A program made the translations under genes and the position numbers. Below the pieces are notes generated by a model. The model saw nothing but the letters and a program-made list of their open reading frames with translations, did no database searches and was not told where the DNA came from. From an uncultured Bacteroidales bacterium (lineage in GTDB: Bacteria > Bacteroidota > Bacteroidia > Bacteroidales > F082), in NCBI GenBank assembly GCA_937896505.1, contig CALBNP010000101.1:1-19468 (forward strand): 19,468 nt of DNA, written 5' to 3'. Below are positions 1-7,952 of the stretch, piece by piece. The stretch's first letter is position 1, and each line of letters opens with the position of its first letter.

Positions 1-14
1 GGACTTCACGAAGT

Positions 15-1667
15 TCAGAGGAATGGCGCAAAAATGCTAAAAATAGAAGTCCCCACATATTTATCAGCCTGAATATATTTCAAATGTTCATTTGGCAGGT
101 ATACAGAACTGCATGGCTTTACCCATTTTCCTTTACTCGTTTTTATTATCGGCCTATTAATCAGCTTTGGAGCAGCACCATCCTTACTCTTTTTCCACAA
201 TTTAATTGCATAATCTTCAATATAAGAATAAAACCTGTCAATCCATTTTTCCGATTGGTTTTGCATGAAAGCTTCTGTGATACCATCTGCAAATTTATCA
301 TTATCAAATGTATTCACTCCCAATTCTTGCAAAAAAGGAATCAAAGTCATCAAAGTTTTACGGTCTTTCACCATAATGAAATCAACACCTTCATCTGTGT
401 CAATGAAATCGACATCTTCATTTGCGTTCAGCAAAGCCGTCATTTGCTGTTTATCAACCAAACTTTCCAATTCAGGTGAGGCGGCATGCATGACTTTAGA
501 AGGAAGCCGATAATTGCCATCTCTCGATAAAATCAATTCATTGGATTTTATTTTGTCGATGAATTTCTGGCGCAAAGCATCCCAACCTTTATCCAAATAC
601 TGTGTTTTTTCCGGTTCAAAAGTAAACAGGTTTTCATTCAGCAGTTTATAATCTTTCAACCACAGCAAAGCCTGAGATGCTAAATTTCCAATCTCATCAT
701 CAATAACACTATTTACATTAGCATTTTCATCTTTCAGTATATTATTGCGATTATCGGTAAGCAAAAAAGGTCCGTGAGATTCATAACACATTCCATAACT
801 ATCTGAAGTCTCAAAAAAGCAATAAATATTGCGTTTATCCTTGACATTCAACGAGCCATCGGGGGTCAAATAATAAGCCACATTAATATGTTGCTTTACA
901 TGTTTTTCATTTTCAGGATTTACCAACTCTATTTCTTTTGTGAAAAGATAAAGACTTTCCTGTTTTTCACCCGAAGTCAAAATCACATAATCACACGATA
1001 TGCCATCTTTTTCTGATTCGTGACTTATTGCCTTCTCGTATGTGTGCCAAATCTTTTCGTCATTTTGCTTCCATTCGATTTTCGCCAAATGATTAAGATA
1101 AAGAATAGGATTCCTCAACTCTTTCAAGCGAATCAAAATATTATTATATGCCTTTTCTGGTTCCTTGAATTTGAAGACGAACAGTGTTTCTCCTTCATTT
1201 CTCAAAGGATGATCTGACTCTAATAGACTGGGAACAATATAATCATCAATTCTAAACCTAAAACTATCATCATAGATTTCAGGAGAATTGACATATTTAA
1301 ATACCGACTTGAAACCAACGCCAAACTTACCGATAGTTTTTTCATCATCACTTTTTGTCGAACATGTTGAACAAATCGCATTTATATCACCACGCACAAC
1401 TTTTTTATCCTCAACATCCGAGACATCAAAATGTTTTGTCCCATTGTGCTTAAATATCAACTGATTATCAGACAAAATGAAAGTCGCTACCGATGCGTTT
1501 GCATCGTCTGCATTTTGAATCAATTCATAAACAAAATGTGCAGATTCAGGATATTTCTCTATTGTCGAACGCCAAATTGACACATAATCATCATCCATCA
1601 AAACAGATATGTCTTTTGCTTTCTTGTCATGCAACTTTTGAAAAAGTCTTCTTTGTTCCTCAGTCAT
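15..1667 (-). CDS. Sacsin-like GHKL ATPase, C-terminally short
   Basis: Encodes about 550 residues from the preferred start at 1667. The N-terminal ~200 residues form a GHKL (Hsp90/histidine-kinase-like) ATP-binding domain of the sacsin type. The N-box is ELIQNADDA (residues ~48-56) and the glycine-rich lid motif is GKFGVGFKSVF (~113-123). The open frame extends upstream to 1760, but a promoter match lies inside that extension (1713-1742), so ATG 1667 is preferred. Proteins with this domain are often around 1000 residues or more, with further domains such as DUF3883. Here a TGA at 15-17 ends the frame after an unusual tail (SIFSIFAPFL), so the protein may be truncated by mutation, frameshift or insertion. 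The gene looks more AT-rich than the glycan genes downstream. Bacterial sacsin-type ATPases are often found in accessory or defence loci; the function here is unknown. The domain call is secure; intactness is not. Confidence 0.8.
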   Translation of the reverse strand: MTEEQRRLFQKLHDKKAKDISVLMDDDYVSIWRSTIEKYPESAHFVYELIQNADDANASVATFILSDNQLIFKHNGTKHFDVSDVEDKKVVRGDINAICSTCSTKSDDEKTIGKFGVGFKSVFKYVNSPEIYDDSFRFRIDDYIVPSLLESDHPLRNEGETLFVFKFKEPEKAYNNILIRLKELRNPILYLNHLAKIEWKQNDEKIWHTYEKAISHESEKDGISCDYVILTSGEKQESLYLFTKEIELVNPENEKHVKQHINVAYYLTPDGSLNVKDKRNIYCFFETSDSYGMCYESHGPFLLTDNRNNILKDENANVNSVIDDEIGNLASQALLWLKDYKLLNENLFTFEPEKTQYLDKGWDALRQKFIDKIKSNELILSRDGNYRLPSKVMHAASPELESLVDKQQMTALLNANEDVDFIDTDEGVDFIMVKDRKTLMTLIPFLQELGVNTFDNDKFADGITEAFMQNQSEKWIDRFYSYIEDYAIKLWKKSKDGAAPKLINRPIIKTSKGKWVKPCSSVYLPNEHLKYIQADKYVGTSIFSIFAPFL

Positions 1668-1712
1668 ATTGAATTCGTATTGATTATCATTAGCAAGTGT
1701 ATTTTCAAGACG

Positions 1713-1742
1713 CAAAACTATGCAATTTCCAAACGTCACAAA
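1713..1742 (-). promoter_or_regulatory. Predicted promoter of the sacsin-like gene
   Basis: On the minus strand TTTG (1742-1739) is followed after 18 nt by TAGTTTTG (1720-1713). This matches the Bacteroidota -33/-7 pattern TTTG-N19-21-TAnnTTTG with slightly short spacing. Transcription would begin near 1706, giving a leader of about 40 nt before ATG 1667 and excluding the upstream ATG at 1760. Two TTGCAA palindromes (1747-1752, 1755-1760) sit just upstream and could be an operator, which is speculative. Confidence 0.45.
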
Positions 1743-1783
1743 CAGCTTGCAACCTTGCAACCCTAAAAACGAGAAAAATAACT

Positions 1784-3136
1784 TTAAAACAAACAGGCCA
1801 TATACAAAGGCAAATAACGCACATCGTCTTTCTCCATCACATCGGATGAATGGAGCACAACAGGCGAGGCTAATTGCATTCCGTATTTTTTTCGGAATTT
1901 TCCCAACGAAGTCAAGGTGTACTTTGTGCTTGACTTCACTTCAATCGGAATGATATTGTGCCGGCTCGAAACGGTCGCTTTCCGAACCAGAAAATCCACT
2001 TCCATTGTATCTTCGGAGTTTTCCTTGGAATATTTTGAAAAGAAATACAATTCATGTCCTGACGAACGAAGCATCTGAGCCACTACGTTTTCCACCAACA
2101 TTCCCTTGTTTATCTCCAACTTGTCAAGCATCAGTTTCCGATACAGCTCTTCCGATTCAATCGTCTTTTCATCGAAAGCCAAACTTATCAACAAACCCGT
2201 ATCGCCCATGTAGCATTTCAAAGTGGAATCATCCAATTTAAGGCGAAGTCCGACCGATGGCTCCGAAGCACTGTAACAGACATTTATCACCATGGCATCT
2301 TCAAGCCAAAGAAAAGAACTCTCGTATTCGCGAAACCGCGCCCGTTCCTTCAAAGCGGACAATTTGAACTTCTTTTCATGCTTCTGCAACTGTCCGGGTA
2401 ATGTGTCGAAAATCCTTGCCACCTTACTTTCGTAGCCTGTCGCATATTTCCGAATGTCAGAACGGTAAAGCTGAAGAATGTCGCGTTTCTCGGCATCAGC
2501 ACGCTCAAAACTTTTGGTAACCACATATTCCTGAACCGCCTGCGGCATTCCGCCCACAATGACATACTGGCGGAAATAATCCATTGCCCGACGGTGAAAA
2601 GCCTGGCCCAAAGGTTGCATTTTGGCGAAACAATCCTCAATGTAAGGCATCAGCATATCCTCACCCATCGCCCATAGGAATTCCTCAAAATCCATTGGGA
2701 ACATTTTCACATGCCGTTCTTCGGATGGCAGCAGTAGGTCCTTCACATTCTGATTGATACTAACCAGCGAACCCGTTTCAATATAGTCATATCGTCCATC
2801 AGCCACAAGATATTTGATAGCGGCGCGCGCCTGCGGATAAAACTGAATTTCATCGAAGATAATCAACGAGTTGCGCTCGTACAATTTCACACGATAAAAT
2901 AGCGAAAGATGCATAAACAGTGCATCATAATCTGTCTTATAATCTTCGAAAAAATCCAGCACCTCGTTTTCGACATGTGCGAAATTGATGAGAATATACG
3001 ATTCATACTCGTTGCGGGCGAACTCTTCCACAATATAGCTTTTACCAACACGGCGGGCTCCATCAATCATCAGGGCCTTTCTTCCTTGCTCTTCCTGCTT
3101 CCATTTCAGGAGCGTCTGATACATTTTCCTTTTCAT
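1784..3136 (-). CDS. AAA ATPase with DUF4143 C-terminal domain
   Basis: A complete 450-residue protein of the AAA_14/DUF4143 family, which is abundant and often paralogous in Bacteroidota. Walker A is GARRVGKS (residues 26-33), Walker B is LIIFDEIQ (91-98), and a sensor-like IETGS lies near 119-123. The C-terminal region carries EVDFLVRK (from 379) and IPIEVKSS (from ~397). This D...E-x-K spacing (D381, E399, K401) resembles a PD-(D/E)xK nuclease-like core, so a nucleic-acid role is possible, but catalysis is not established for the family. The start at 3136 gives the standard N-terminus before Walker A, and the upstream repeat array ends 2 bp before it. The gene stands alone, 116 bp upstream of the sacsin-like start. 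Family call is firm; biological role is unknown. Confidence 0.9.
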   Translation of the reverse strand: MKRKMYQTLLKWKQEEQGRKALMIDGARRVGKSYIVEEFARNEYESYILINFAHVENEVLDFFEDYKTDYDALFMHLSLFYRVKLYERNSLIIFDEIQFYPQARAAIKYLVADGRYDYIETGSLVSINQNVKDLLLPSEERHVKMFPMDFEEFLWAMGEDMLMPYIEDCFAKMQPLGQAFHRRAMDYFRQYVIVGGMPQAVQEYVVTKSFERADAEKRDILQLYRSDIRKYATGYESKVARIFDTLPGQLQKHEKKFKLSALKERARFREYESSFLWLEDAMVINVCYSASEPSVGLRLKLDDSTLKCYMGDTGLLISLAFDEKTIESEELYRKLMLDKLEINKGMLVENVVAQMLRSSGHELYFFSKYSKENSEDTMEVDFLVRKATVSSRHNIIPIEVKSSTKYTLTSLGKFRKKYGMQLASPVVLHSSDVMEKDDVRYLPLYMACLF

Positions 3137-3138
3137 AT

Positions 3139-3226
3139 TTACACCATTCCAAGAGATTATACACCCGCAAAATTACACCATTCCAAGAGATTCTGCAAGC
3201 CTAATTTTACACCATTCCAAGAGATT
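3139..3226 (-). repeat. Three 20-bp direct repeats, 34-bp period
   Basis: TTACACCATTCCAAGAGATT (plus-strand reading) occurs three times without mismatch, at 3139-3158, 3173-3192 and 3207-3226. The two 14-bp spacers differ from each other. Read in the direction of the ATPase gene, each copy contains GGA-ATG-GTG-TAA, a possible two-codon reading frame. The copy nearest the gene ends 2 bp before its ATG. The array overlaps the predicted promoter, so tandem operators, a leader element or a recombination site are all possible. It has only three units and short spacers, so it is not a CRISPR array. Confidence 0.9.
3168..3198 (-). promoter_or_regulatory. Predicted promoter of the AAA/DUF4143 ATPase
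   Basis: On the minus strand TTG (3198-3196) is followed after exactly 20 nt by TAATTTTG (3175-3168), a full match to TAnnTTTG. Initiation would fall near 3161, leaving a leader of about 25 nt made largely of repeat copy 1. Repeat copy 2 occupies most of the spacer between the two promoter elements, so a protein bound to the repeat would block the polymerase. Confidence 0.5.
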
Positions 3227-3387
3227 TTTATTAAATAATATTAAAATTACTAAAAATCAAACAATTACAATTATGCAAAATGGAGATAAAAATCTGCTGA
3301 GGGAAGAAATGCTTTTTAGATTGACATAAACTCTTATGCTTGAAACATTTTGCTTTTGTTGGCTATACCAATTGGGTCTTGCATGAA
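3227..3387. other. AT-rich intergenic stretch, no gene seen
   Basis: Between the repeat array and the hairpin downstream of the methyltransferase gene the sequence is AT-rich. It has no convincing reading frame, RNA gene or repeat on either strand. It separates the accessory ATPase genes from the glycan genes. Confidence 0.5.
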
Positions 3388-3415
3388 GAAATTCCTAACA
3401 GAAAAACGGAATTTC
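3388..3415 (-). terminator. Possible hairpin terminator after methyltransferase
   Basis: GAAATTCC (3388-3395) and GGAATTTC (3408-3415) form a perfect 8-bp inverted repeat around a 12-nt loop. It lies 12 nt past the stop codon of the minus-strand methyltransferase gene. The stem is AT-rich and only a short T run follows on the minus strand, so terminator function is uncertain. Confidence 0.4.
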
Positions 3416-3427
3416 ATTATTCTACCT

Positions 3428-4198
3428 CTATGATTTATTGCATCTATAAATAATCTCTTCTCCCCTACGGGCCAAGTGCATTCTCTCACGTTGGTCTTCA
3501 GAAAGTTCGTAATAAAGCCTGTCCTCAACGACTTGGAAACCAGCTTTACGCAGCACATCGGCATAATCGCGGCCAAATTGGCGCACATGGTCGTACTGGC
3601 CGAACAAGCGTTCACGCTCTTTCGGGTCGGTAACAGAAGGGTCCTCAAAAGTATCCACATCAGGATTGATAGGCACCAGAAGAATCGCCCAGCCGCCGGG
3701 TTTCAAAATGCGCTTGATTTCGGCAAAAGCCTTGTTTGCATCGTTCACATGTTCCAAGACATGATTGCAAATCACGACATCAAAAGTATTGTCGGGTTGT
3801 TGAATATCAGTAACATCCAATTGCAAATCGGCAATGGGCGAACAAAGGTCGGCAGTGGTGTAATCGAGATTTTTCAAGGCACGAAAACGTTTCAGGAAAG
3901 GCTGCTCTGGCGCAAAATGCAACACCTTCAGAGGAGCCGAAAAGAAATCTGTCTTTTCTTTCAGATAAAGCCAAAGAAGGCGATGACGTTCCAACGACAA
4001 GCAATTGGGGCACAAGCGATTATCCATTGCAACACCATAACCGTATGGCAAGAATTTACGGAAATGTTTTCCACATACAGGGCATTCAACCTTATTGCCT
4101 GCATAAAACGGGCGGATGAGCCAACTAAACAGATAGCTGCATTTGATAAGGAAAGAACGCGGGAACAATTTGGTAACTAAAGCGATAAGTTTTTTCAT
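3428..4198 (-). CDS. Zinc-ribbon SAM-dependent methyltransferase
   Basis: A 256-residue class I (Rossmann-fold) methyltransferase. An N-terminal zinc-ribbon-like module has two CxxC pairs (Cys39/42 in CPVCG and Cys63/66 in CPNC), followed by LSLERHRLLWLYL. The SAM domain begins at VLHFAPE (~92-98), a variant of motif I. It continues with FDVVICNHVLEHV (~139-151), which is motif IV with the typical His, and ILKPGGW (~164-170). Proteins of this layout are usually encoded among surface polysaccharide glycosyltransferase genes. Here the start lies 3 nt after the stop of a glycosyltransferase, so the two are probably cotranscribed. Methylation of a sugar or lipid-linked glycan is the likely role, by inference from the neighbours. 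The family is firm; the substrate is unknown. Confidence 0.88.
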   Translation of the reverse strand: MKKLIALVTKLFPRSFLIKCSYLFSWLIRPFYAGNKVECPVCGKHFRKFLPYGYGVAMDNRLCPNCLSLERHRLLWLYLKEKTDFFSAPLKVLHFAPEQPFLKRFRALKNLDYTTADLCSPIADLQLDVTDIQQPDNTFDVVICNHVLEHVNDANKAFAEIKRILKPGGWAILLVPINPDVDTFEDPSVTDPKERERLFGQYDHVRQFGRDYADVLRKAGFQVVEDRLYYELSEDQRERMHLARRGEEIIYRCNKS

Positions 4199-4201
4199 AA
4201 G

Positions 4202-5332
4202 TTAGGAATTAAAAAGCGCCGACAATGTCTCCGTCATGCGCGCCCATGAATACTTTTGTTTTTCGACAGCGACACCCGCTTCGAAATCAGCCTGGCGATG
4301 ATTAAGGAAGAAGTCGCACAAGGCATCGGCAATGGCAGAAGGTTCGGTTGGAGTGACATAACCTACCTCTGGCGGAACAATTTCCTTCAGCCCGCCCACA
4401 TCGGTCACAAGCATGGCTTTCTCAAAATGATAAGCCACTTGCGTCACGCCACTTTGGGTCGCCGATTTATAAGGTTGCACCACAATATCTGCCGCATTGA
4501 AATAATCTTTCACGGCATCGTCAGGCACATAACGGTCAACGAGGACAACGCGGTTTTCGAGTTGCAGACGTTGCATCATGTCGAGATAAGGTTGCTTTTC
4601 ATCGTAAAACTCACCGACGACGAGTAGCTTGAGCGGCATAGCAGCCAAACGCGCATCAGCAAAAGCATGAAGCAACAAATCAAGGCCTTTGTAAGCCCTA
4701 ACCAACCCGAAAAAGAGCAAATAACGCTGCGACAAGTCCAAGCCAAGATTCTGGAGCGCAGTTTCACGCGATTCACGAGGACCATAATGGTCGTAGAGCG
4801 GATGCGGAGCAAAACGCTTAGGCTTGTTCGCATGATCGAATTGTTCAATATCGCCCAGAACCGATTCCGACAAGGCCACAAAGCCATCCATCGTTTTCAC
4901 GAAATAAGGCGGGAAGAGTTTGTCGATAAGCGAAGGCTCGTGCGGTATCATATTATGAATCAGTCCATAGCACTTTGTCTTGCCATTCCGTTTTGCTTCG
5001 CGGGCAATCGTACCATAACAAGGTGCGAAAAACGACATCCAATAAGCAAAGACTACATAGTCGGGAGCCATTTTGCGAAGCTTTCGTCCCACCCGAAACC
5101 AGTTTAATGGATGGATGGAATTTACCGCACGGACGACATCAATTCCTTCTGGCGCAGGCGCTTCGCTATACTGAGTCTTGCCGGGAAAGAGAAAAGCGGG
5201 ATATTGCAGGCTGAAAGTCCACACCGACACCTCGTAATTCTCATCCTTCAAAGCACGAGCCAAGCGGTCGTTAAAAGCCGCAATACCACCACGATAAGGG
5301 TGAGCCGTTCCGATGATGACAACTTTCTTCAT
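4202..5332 (-). CDS. GT-B glycosyltransferase (GT4/GT1 type)
   Basis: A 376-residue cytoplasmic GT-B glycosyltransferase counted from the preferred ATG at 5332 (MKKVVIIG). An in-frame ATG at 5377 would add 15 residues that resemble no family N-terminus and would read through a likely promoter -7 element. N-terminal features are VVIIGTAHPYRGGIAAF, with the glycine-rich loop. The donor-binding half begins near YLLFFGLVRAYKGLDLLL and includes HFEKAMLVTDVGGLKEI, with the conserved Glu and Gly-Gly region of the GT4 group. It should transfer a sugar from a nucleotide donor to a lipid-linked glycan. It is the first gene of a two-gene unit with the methyltransferase and is transcribed divergently from the YfhO-family gene. 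The fold is firm; donor and acceptor cannot be read from sequence. Confidence 0.88.
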   Translation of the reverse strand: MKKVVIIGTAHPYRGGIAAFNDRLARALKDENYEVSVWTFSLQYPAFLFPGKTQYSEAPAPEGIDVVRAVNSIHPLNWFRVGRKLRKMAPDYVVFAYWMSFFAPCYGTIAREAKRNGKTKCYGLIHNMIPHEPSLIDKLFPPYFVKTMDGFVALSESVLGDIEQFDHANKPKRFAPHPLYDHYGPRESRETALQNLGLDLSQRYLLFFGLVRAYKGLDLLLHAFADARLAAMPLKLLVVGEFYDEKQPYLDMMQRLQLENRVVLVDRYVPDDAVKDYFNAADIVVQPYKSATQSGVTQVAYHFEKAMLVTDVGGLKEIVPPEVGYVTPTEPSAIADALCDFFLNHRQADFEAGVAVEKQKYSWARMTETLSALFNS

Positions 5333-5351
5333 ACCGTTTGAATTCAGGAAG

Positions 5352-5359
5352 CAAAAATA
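5352..5359 (-). promoter_or_regulatory. Possible -7 promoter element of glycosyltransferase gene
   Basis: The minus strand reads TATTTTTG, a full match to the Bacteroidota -7 consensus TAnnTTTG, 19 nt upstream of ATG 5332. No TTG is found at the usual 19-21 nt distance, so this is a half-supported promoter. Confidence 0.35.
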
Positions 5360-5400
5360 ATAAAATAGGGAAAACAAAGGAAAGCAAATGGAAAAAGTTG

Positions 5401-5408
5401 TAAATTCG
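5401..5408 (+). promoter_or_regulatory. Possible -7 promoter element of the glycan operon
   Basis: TAAATTCG followed by CACC resembles TAnnTTTG with one mismatch and lies 27 nt before ATG 5436. If it is used, transcription starts inside the open frame that begins at 5388, which favours 5436 as the start codon. No clear -33 TTG is present at the usual distance. Confidence 0.3.
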
Positions 5409-5435
5409 CACCCTATTTCAGAAAATCACCTATCA

Positions 5436-7952
5436 ATGAAACACAACATCATTCGAGACAACAAGAATTTGTTTGGCATCATCGGTGCCATTCTTTGCTT
5501 TGCTCTTATCACCTTGATTTATTTCAATCCCGTGCTTCAAGGCAAGCGAATCAAGCAACACGACATTGAAATGCACAAAGGCATGTCGCACGAAATTGCC
5601 GAATACAAGGCACAGACAGGCGAGCAAACCCTTTGGACGAACTCCATGTTTGGAGGTATGCCAGCGTGGAACATCGGAGTCTCGCAAAACAGCAACCTGA
5701 TGACAGGTGTCCAGCGCGTGCTGACCGTAGGACTTCCACACCCGATTTGTTCGGTTTTCATCAGCATGTTAGGCTTCTTCATCCTTCTGATGGTCTTAGA
5801 TTGTTCCATAGGGATAAGTATCGCCGGGGCGTTGGCCTACGGATTCACTTCATACCTATTTATTATTATCGGTGCCGGACACAATTCGAAGGCGATGGCT
5901 ATGGCTTACATGGCTCCCGTCATTGCAGGTATCTTACTGACTTACAAAGGGAAATACCTTTGGGGTAGCGTCCTCACCGCTCTCGCTTTGGCCCTGCAGA
6001 TTCGTGCAGGCCACCTTCAAATCACATACTATCTGTTTTTGACCGTTCTTTGTCTCGTGATAGCGCAACTCGTCGATGCCATCCGCAACAAGAGCCTCGG
6101 CAACTTCTTCAAGGCCAGTGGATTGTTGACAATAGCCGCTATCCTGGCCGTTCTGACCTGCTCGACCACTTTGTATGCCAACTACAAATACGGCCAGGAA
6201 ACGATGCGCGGCAAACCCATACTGACACAAAACCAAGACAACCAAACCAAAGGGCTGGAACGCGACTATATCACCCAATGGAGTTACGGCAAAGGCGAAA
6301 CATGGACTCTGCTCATCCCCAATGCAAAAGGCGGAGCTTCGGGCTATATCGGCAAAGGCGAGCCTGCCTTAGAGAAAGCCGACCCACGTTTCAAGGAAAG
6401 CATCGCCCAAAGCAATGCCTATTGGGGTGACCAGCCCGGCACAAGCGGTCCGGTGTATGTCGGAGCCATCGTCGTATTTCTTTTCCTGCTTGGAGCCTTC
6501 ACCGTGAAAGGCGGAACCAAATGGGCTTTGGTGGCCGCCACCTTGCTTTCCATCCTGCTCAGTTGGGGCAAGAACATGATGTGGTTCACCGACTTCTTCA
6601 TCGACTATGTACCTGGTTACAACAAGTTCAGGGCCGTTTCCATGACCTTGGTCATTGCCGAAGTGTGCATGCCGCTATTAGGTTTCCTGGGATTGGCCGA
6701 AATCCTAAAGAATCCAGACAGTTTCAAGCAAAACATCAAGAAGTTCTATATCGCCTTGGGCATCACGGCGGGATTCTGCCTGCTATTCTCCGTGGCTCCG
6801 AAGGCATTTTTCAGCTTCCTCAGCCAAGGCGAAGCCGAGCAATTTGCAAGTCTGTCGGCCCAACAAGGCGGTGAAGTCTATGCAACCTTTGCTACCCAAC
6901 TTGAAGATGTCCGCGTGGCCATTTTCCGCAAGGATGCCCTCCGAAGCCTCTTGTTTATCATCCTGGCTGCCGTGCCAATTTTCCTTTGCGGGAAAAACAA
7001 GTTAAAAGCACTTCCTGCCACACTCATCCTTGCTACATTAGTCGTCATCGACCTCTACCCCATCGACCGTCGTTACCTCAACAACGACAATTTCATCAGC
7101 AAGAAACTAGCCGACAGACCTTTCACTGCAACAAAAGCCGACAAATACATCCTTCAAGATTCCGACCCTGATTTCCGCGTCGTCAACCTCACAAAAGACG
7201 TGTTCAACGATGCATCCACTTCATATTATCACAAGTCCATCGGCGGATACAACGGAGCCAAGCTGCGCCGTTATCAGGATGTCATCACGCAATACCTTTC
7301 GGTTGAGGTGAAACGCTTCGGTTCCATCTTCAACAGCATTACTACAGAAGACGATTTTGGGGCAGCCATGCAGCAGCAAAAAGTCCTCAACATGCTCAAC
7401 ACGCGCTATGTAATCTACAATCCTGATGTTGAACCCCTGGTTAACCCTTGCGCCATGGGCAATGCTTGGGCAGTGAACGACATCCGTTGGGTGGAAACGC
7501 CGAACGAAGAAATCGATGCCATTGCCAGCACCGATGTCGCACACACAGCCATTATTAACAAGGATTTCCAATCCGAGCTGCAAGGATTTGTGCCAAGTGA
7601 TGCGCAAAACTGCAACATCAGTTTAGATTACTACAAGCCCAACAAAGTTGGCTACAGCTTCAGTTCCGACAAAGACCAGCTTGTCGTTTTCTCTGAAATC
7701 TGGACACAAACCGACGGTTGGCACCTATTCATCGACGGAAACGAGCACCCCATCATACGCGCCAACTATCTGTTGCGCGCCGCCAAGGTTCCAGCCGGTT
7801 CACACGAAATCAGCATGAGCTACACACCTTCCATCTGGAAAACCGGCAACACCATCCAATTCGCAAGTTCGCTTTTGATGCTCCTTGGCATTGCGGCTGC
7901 CTGCCTTATCAGTTTCAAGAATAAGAAATCAGAAGCCAACACCGAAGCATGA
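5436..7952 (+). CDS. YfhO-family multi-pass membrane protein
   Basis: A large integral membrane protein of the YfhO family, 838 residues from ATG 5436; the open frame reaches back to ATG 5388 and would add 16 hydrophilic residues. A membrane helix near the N-terminus (FGIIGAILCFALITLIYF) is followed by a loop with GGMPAWN. Further helices follow, with the family-like stretches GAGHNSKAMAMAYMAP and LQIRAGHLQITYYL. A second cluster of helices leads to a soluble C-terminal domain and one last helix (SLLMLLGIAAACLI). The overall layout resembles GT-C transferases, and YfhO proteins of Firmicutes are linked to glycosylation of cell-envelope polymers. Here it heads a seven-gene overlapping operon, so a membrane step in glycan assembly is the best guess. 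The family is firm; the reaction is inferred. Confidence 0.88.
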   Translation: MKHNIIRDNKNLFGIIGAILCFALITLIYFNPVLQGKRIKQHDIEMHKGMSHEIAEYKAQTGEQTLWTNSMFGGMPAWNIGVSQNSNLMTGVQRVLTVGLPHPICSVFISMLGFFILLMVLDCSIGISIAGALAYGFTSYLFIIIGAGHNSKAMAMAYMAPVIAGILLTYKGKYLWGSVLTALALALQIRAGHLQITYYLFLTVLCLVIAQLVDAIRNKSLGNFFKASGLLTIAAILAVLTCSTTLYANYKYGQETMRGKPILTQNQDNQTKGLERDYITQWSYGKGETWTLLIPNAKGGASGYIGKGEPALEKADPRFKESIAQSNAYWGDQPGTSGPVYVGAIVVFLFLLGAFTVKGGTKWALVAATLLSILLSWGKNMMWFTDFFIDYVPGYNKFRAVSMTLVIAEVCMPLLGFLGLAEILKNPDSFKQNIKKFYIALGITAGFCLLFSVAPKAFFSFLSQGEAEQFASLSAQQGGEVYATFATQLEDVRVAIFRKDALRSLLFIILAAVPIFLCGKNKLKALPATLILATLVVIDLYPIDRRYLNNDNFISKKLADRPFTATKADKYILQDSDPDFRVVNLTKDVFNDASTSYYHKSIGGYNGAKLRRYQDVITQYLSVEVKRFGSIFNSITTEDDFGAAMQQQKVLNMLNTRYVIYNPDVEPLVNPCAMGNAWAVNDIRWVETPNEEIDAIASTDVAHTAIINKDFQSELQGFVPSDAQNCNISLDYYKPNKVGYSFSSDKDQLVVFSEIWTQTDGWHLFIDGNEHPIIRANYLLRAAKVPAGSHEISMSYTPSIWKTGNTIQFASSLLMLLGIAAACLISFKNKKSEANTEA

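Noticed and set aside
1..52. End of a specific insertion sequence family
   Set aside because: The short inverted repeats are suggestive, but no transposase or target duplication is visible in the window, so no family can be named.
1747..1760. Two TTGCAA palindromes as a defined operator
   Set aside because: Six-base palindromes are expected by chance in AT-rich DNA; mentioned only as a possibility with the promoter.
3139..3226. Short CRISPR array
   Set aside because: Only three 20-bp units, 14-bp spacers and no cas genes; the array overlaps a promoter and ends at a start codon, which fits a cis-regulatory repeat better.
3476..4180. 234-codon open frame on the plus strand
   Set aside because: It is antisense to the methyltransferase gene and its translation shows no family motif, whereas the minus-strand frame has clear zinc-ribbon and SAM motifs.
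5388..5435. Upstream ATG 5388 as start of the YfhO-family gene
   Set aside because: The 16 extra residues are hydrophilic and unlike the family, and a likely -7 promoter element at 5401-5408 lies inside them. Not excluded outright.
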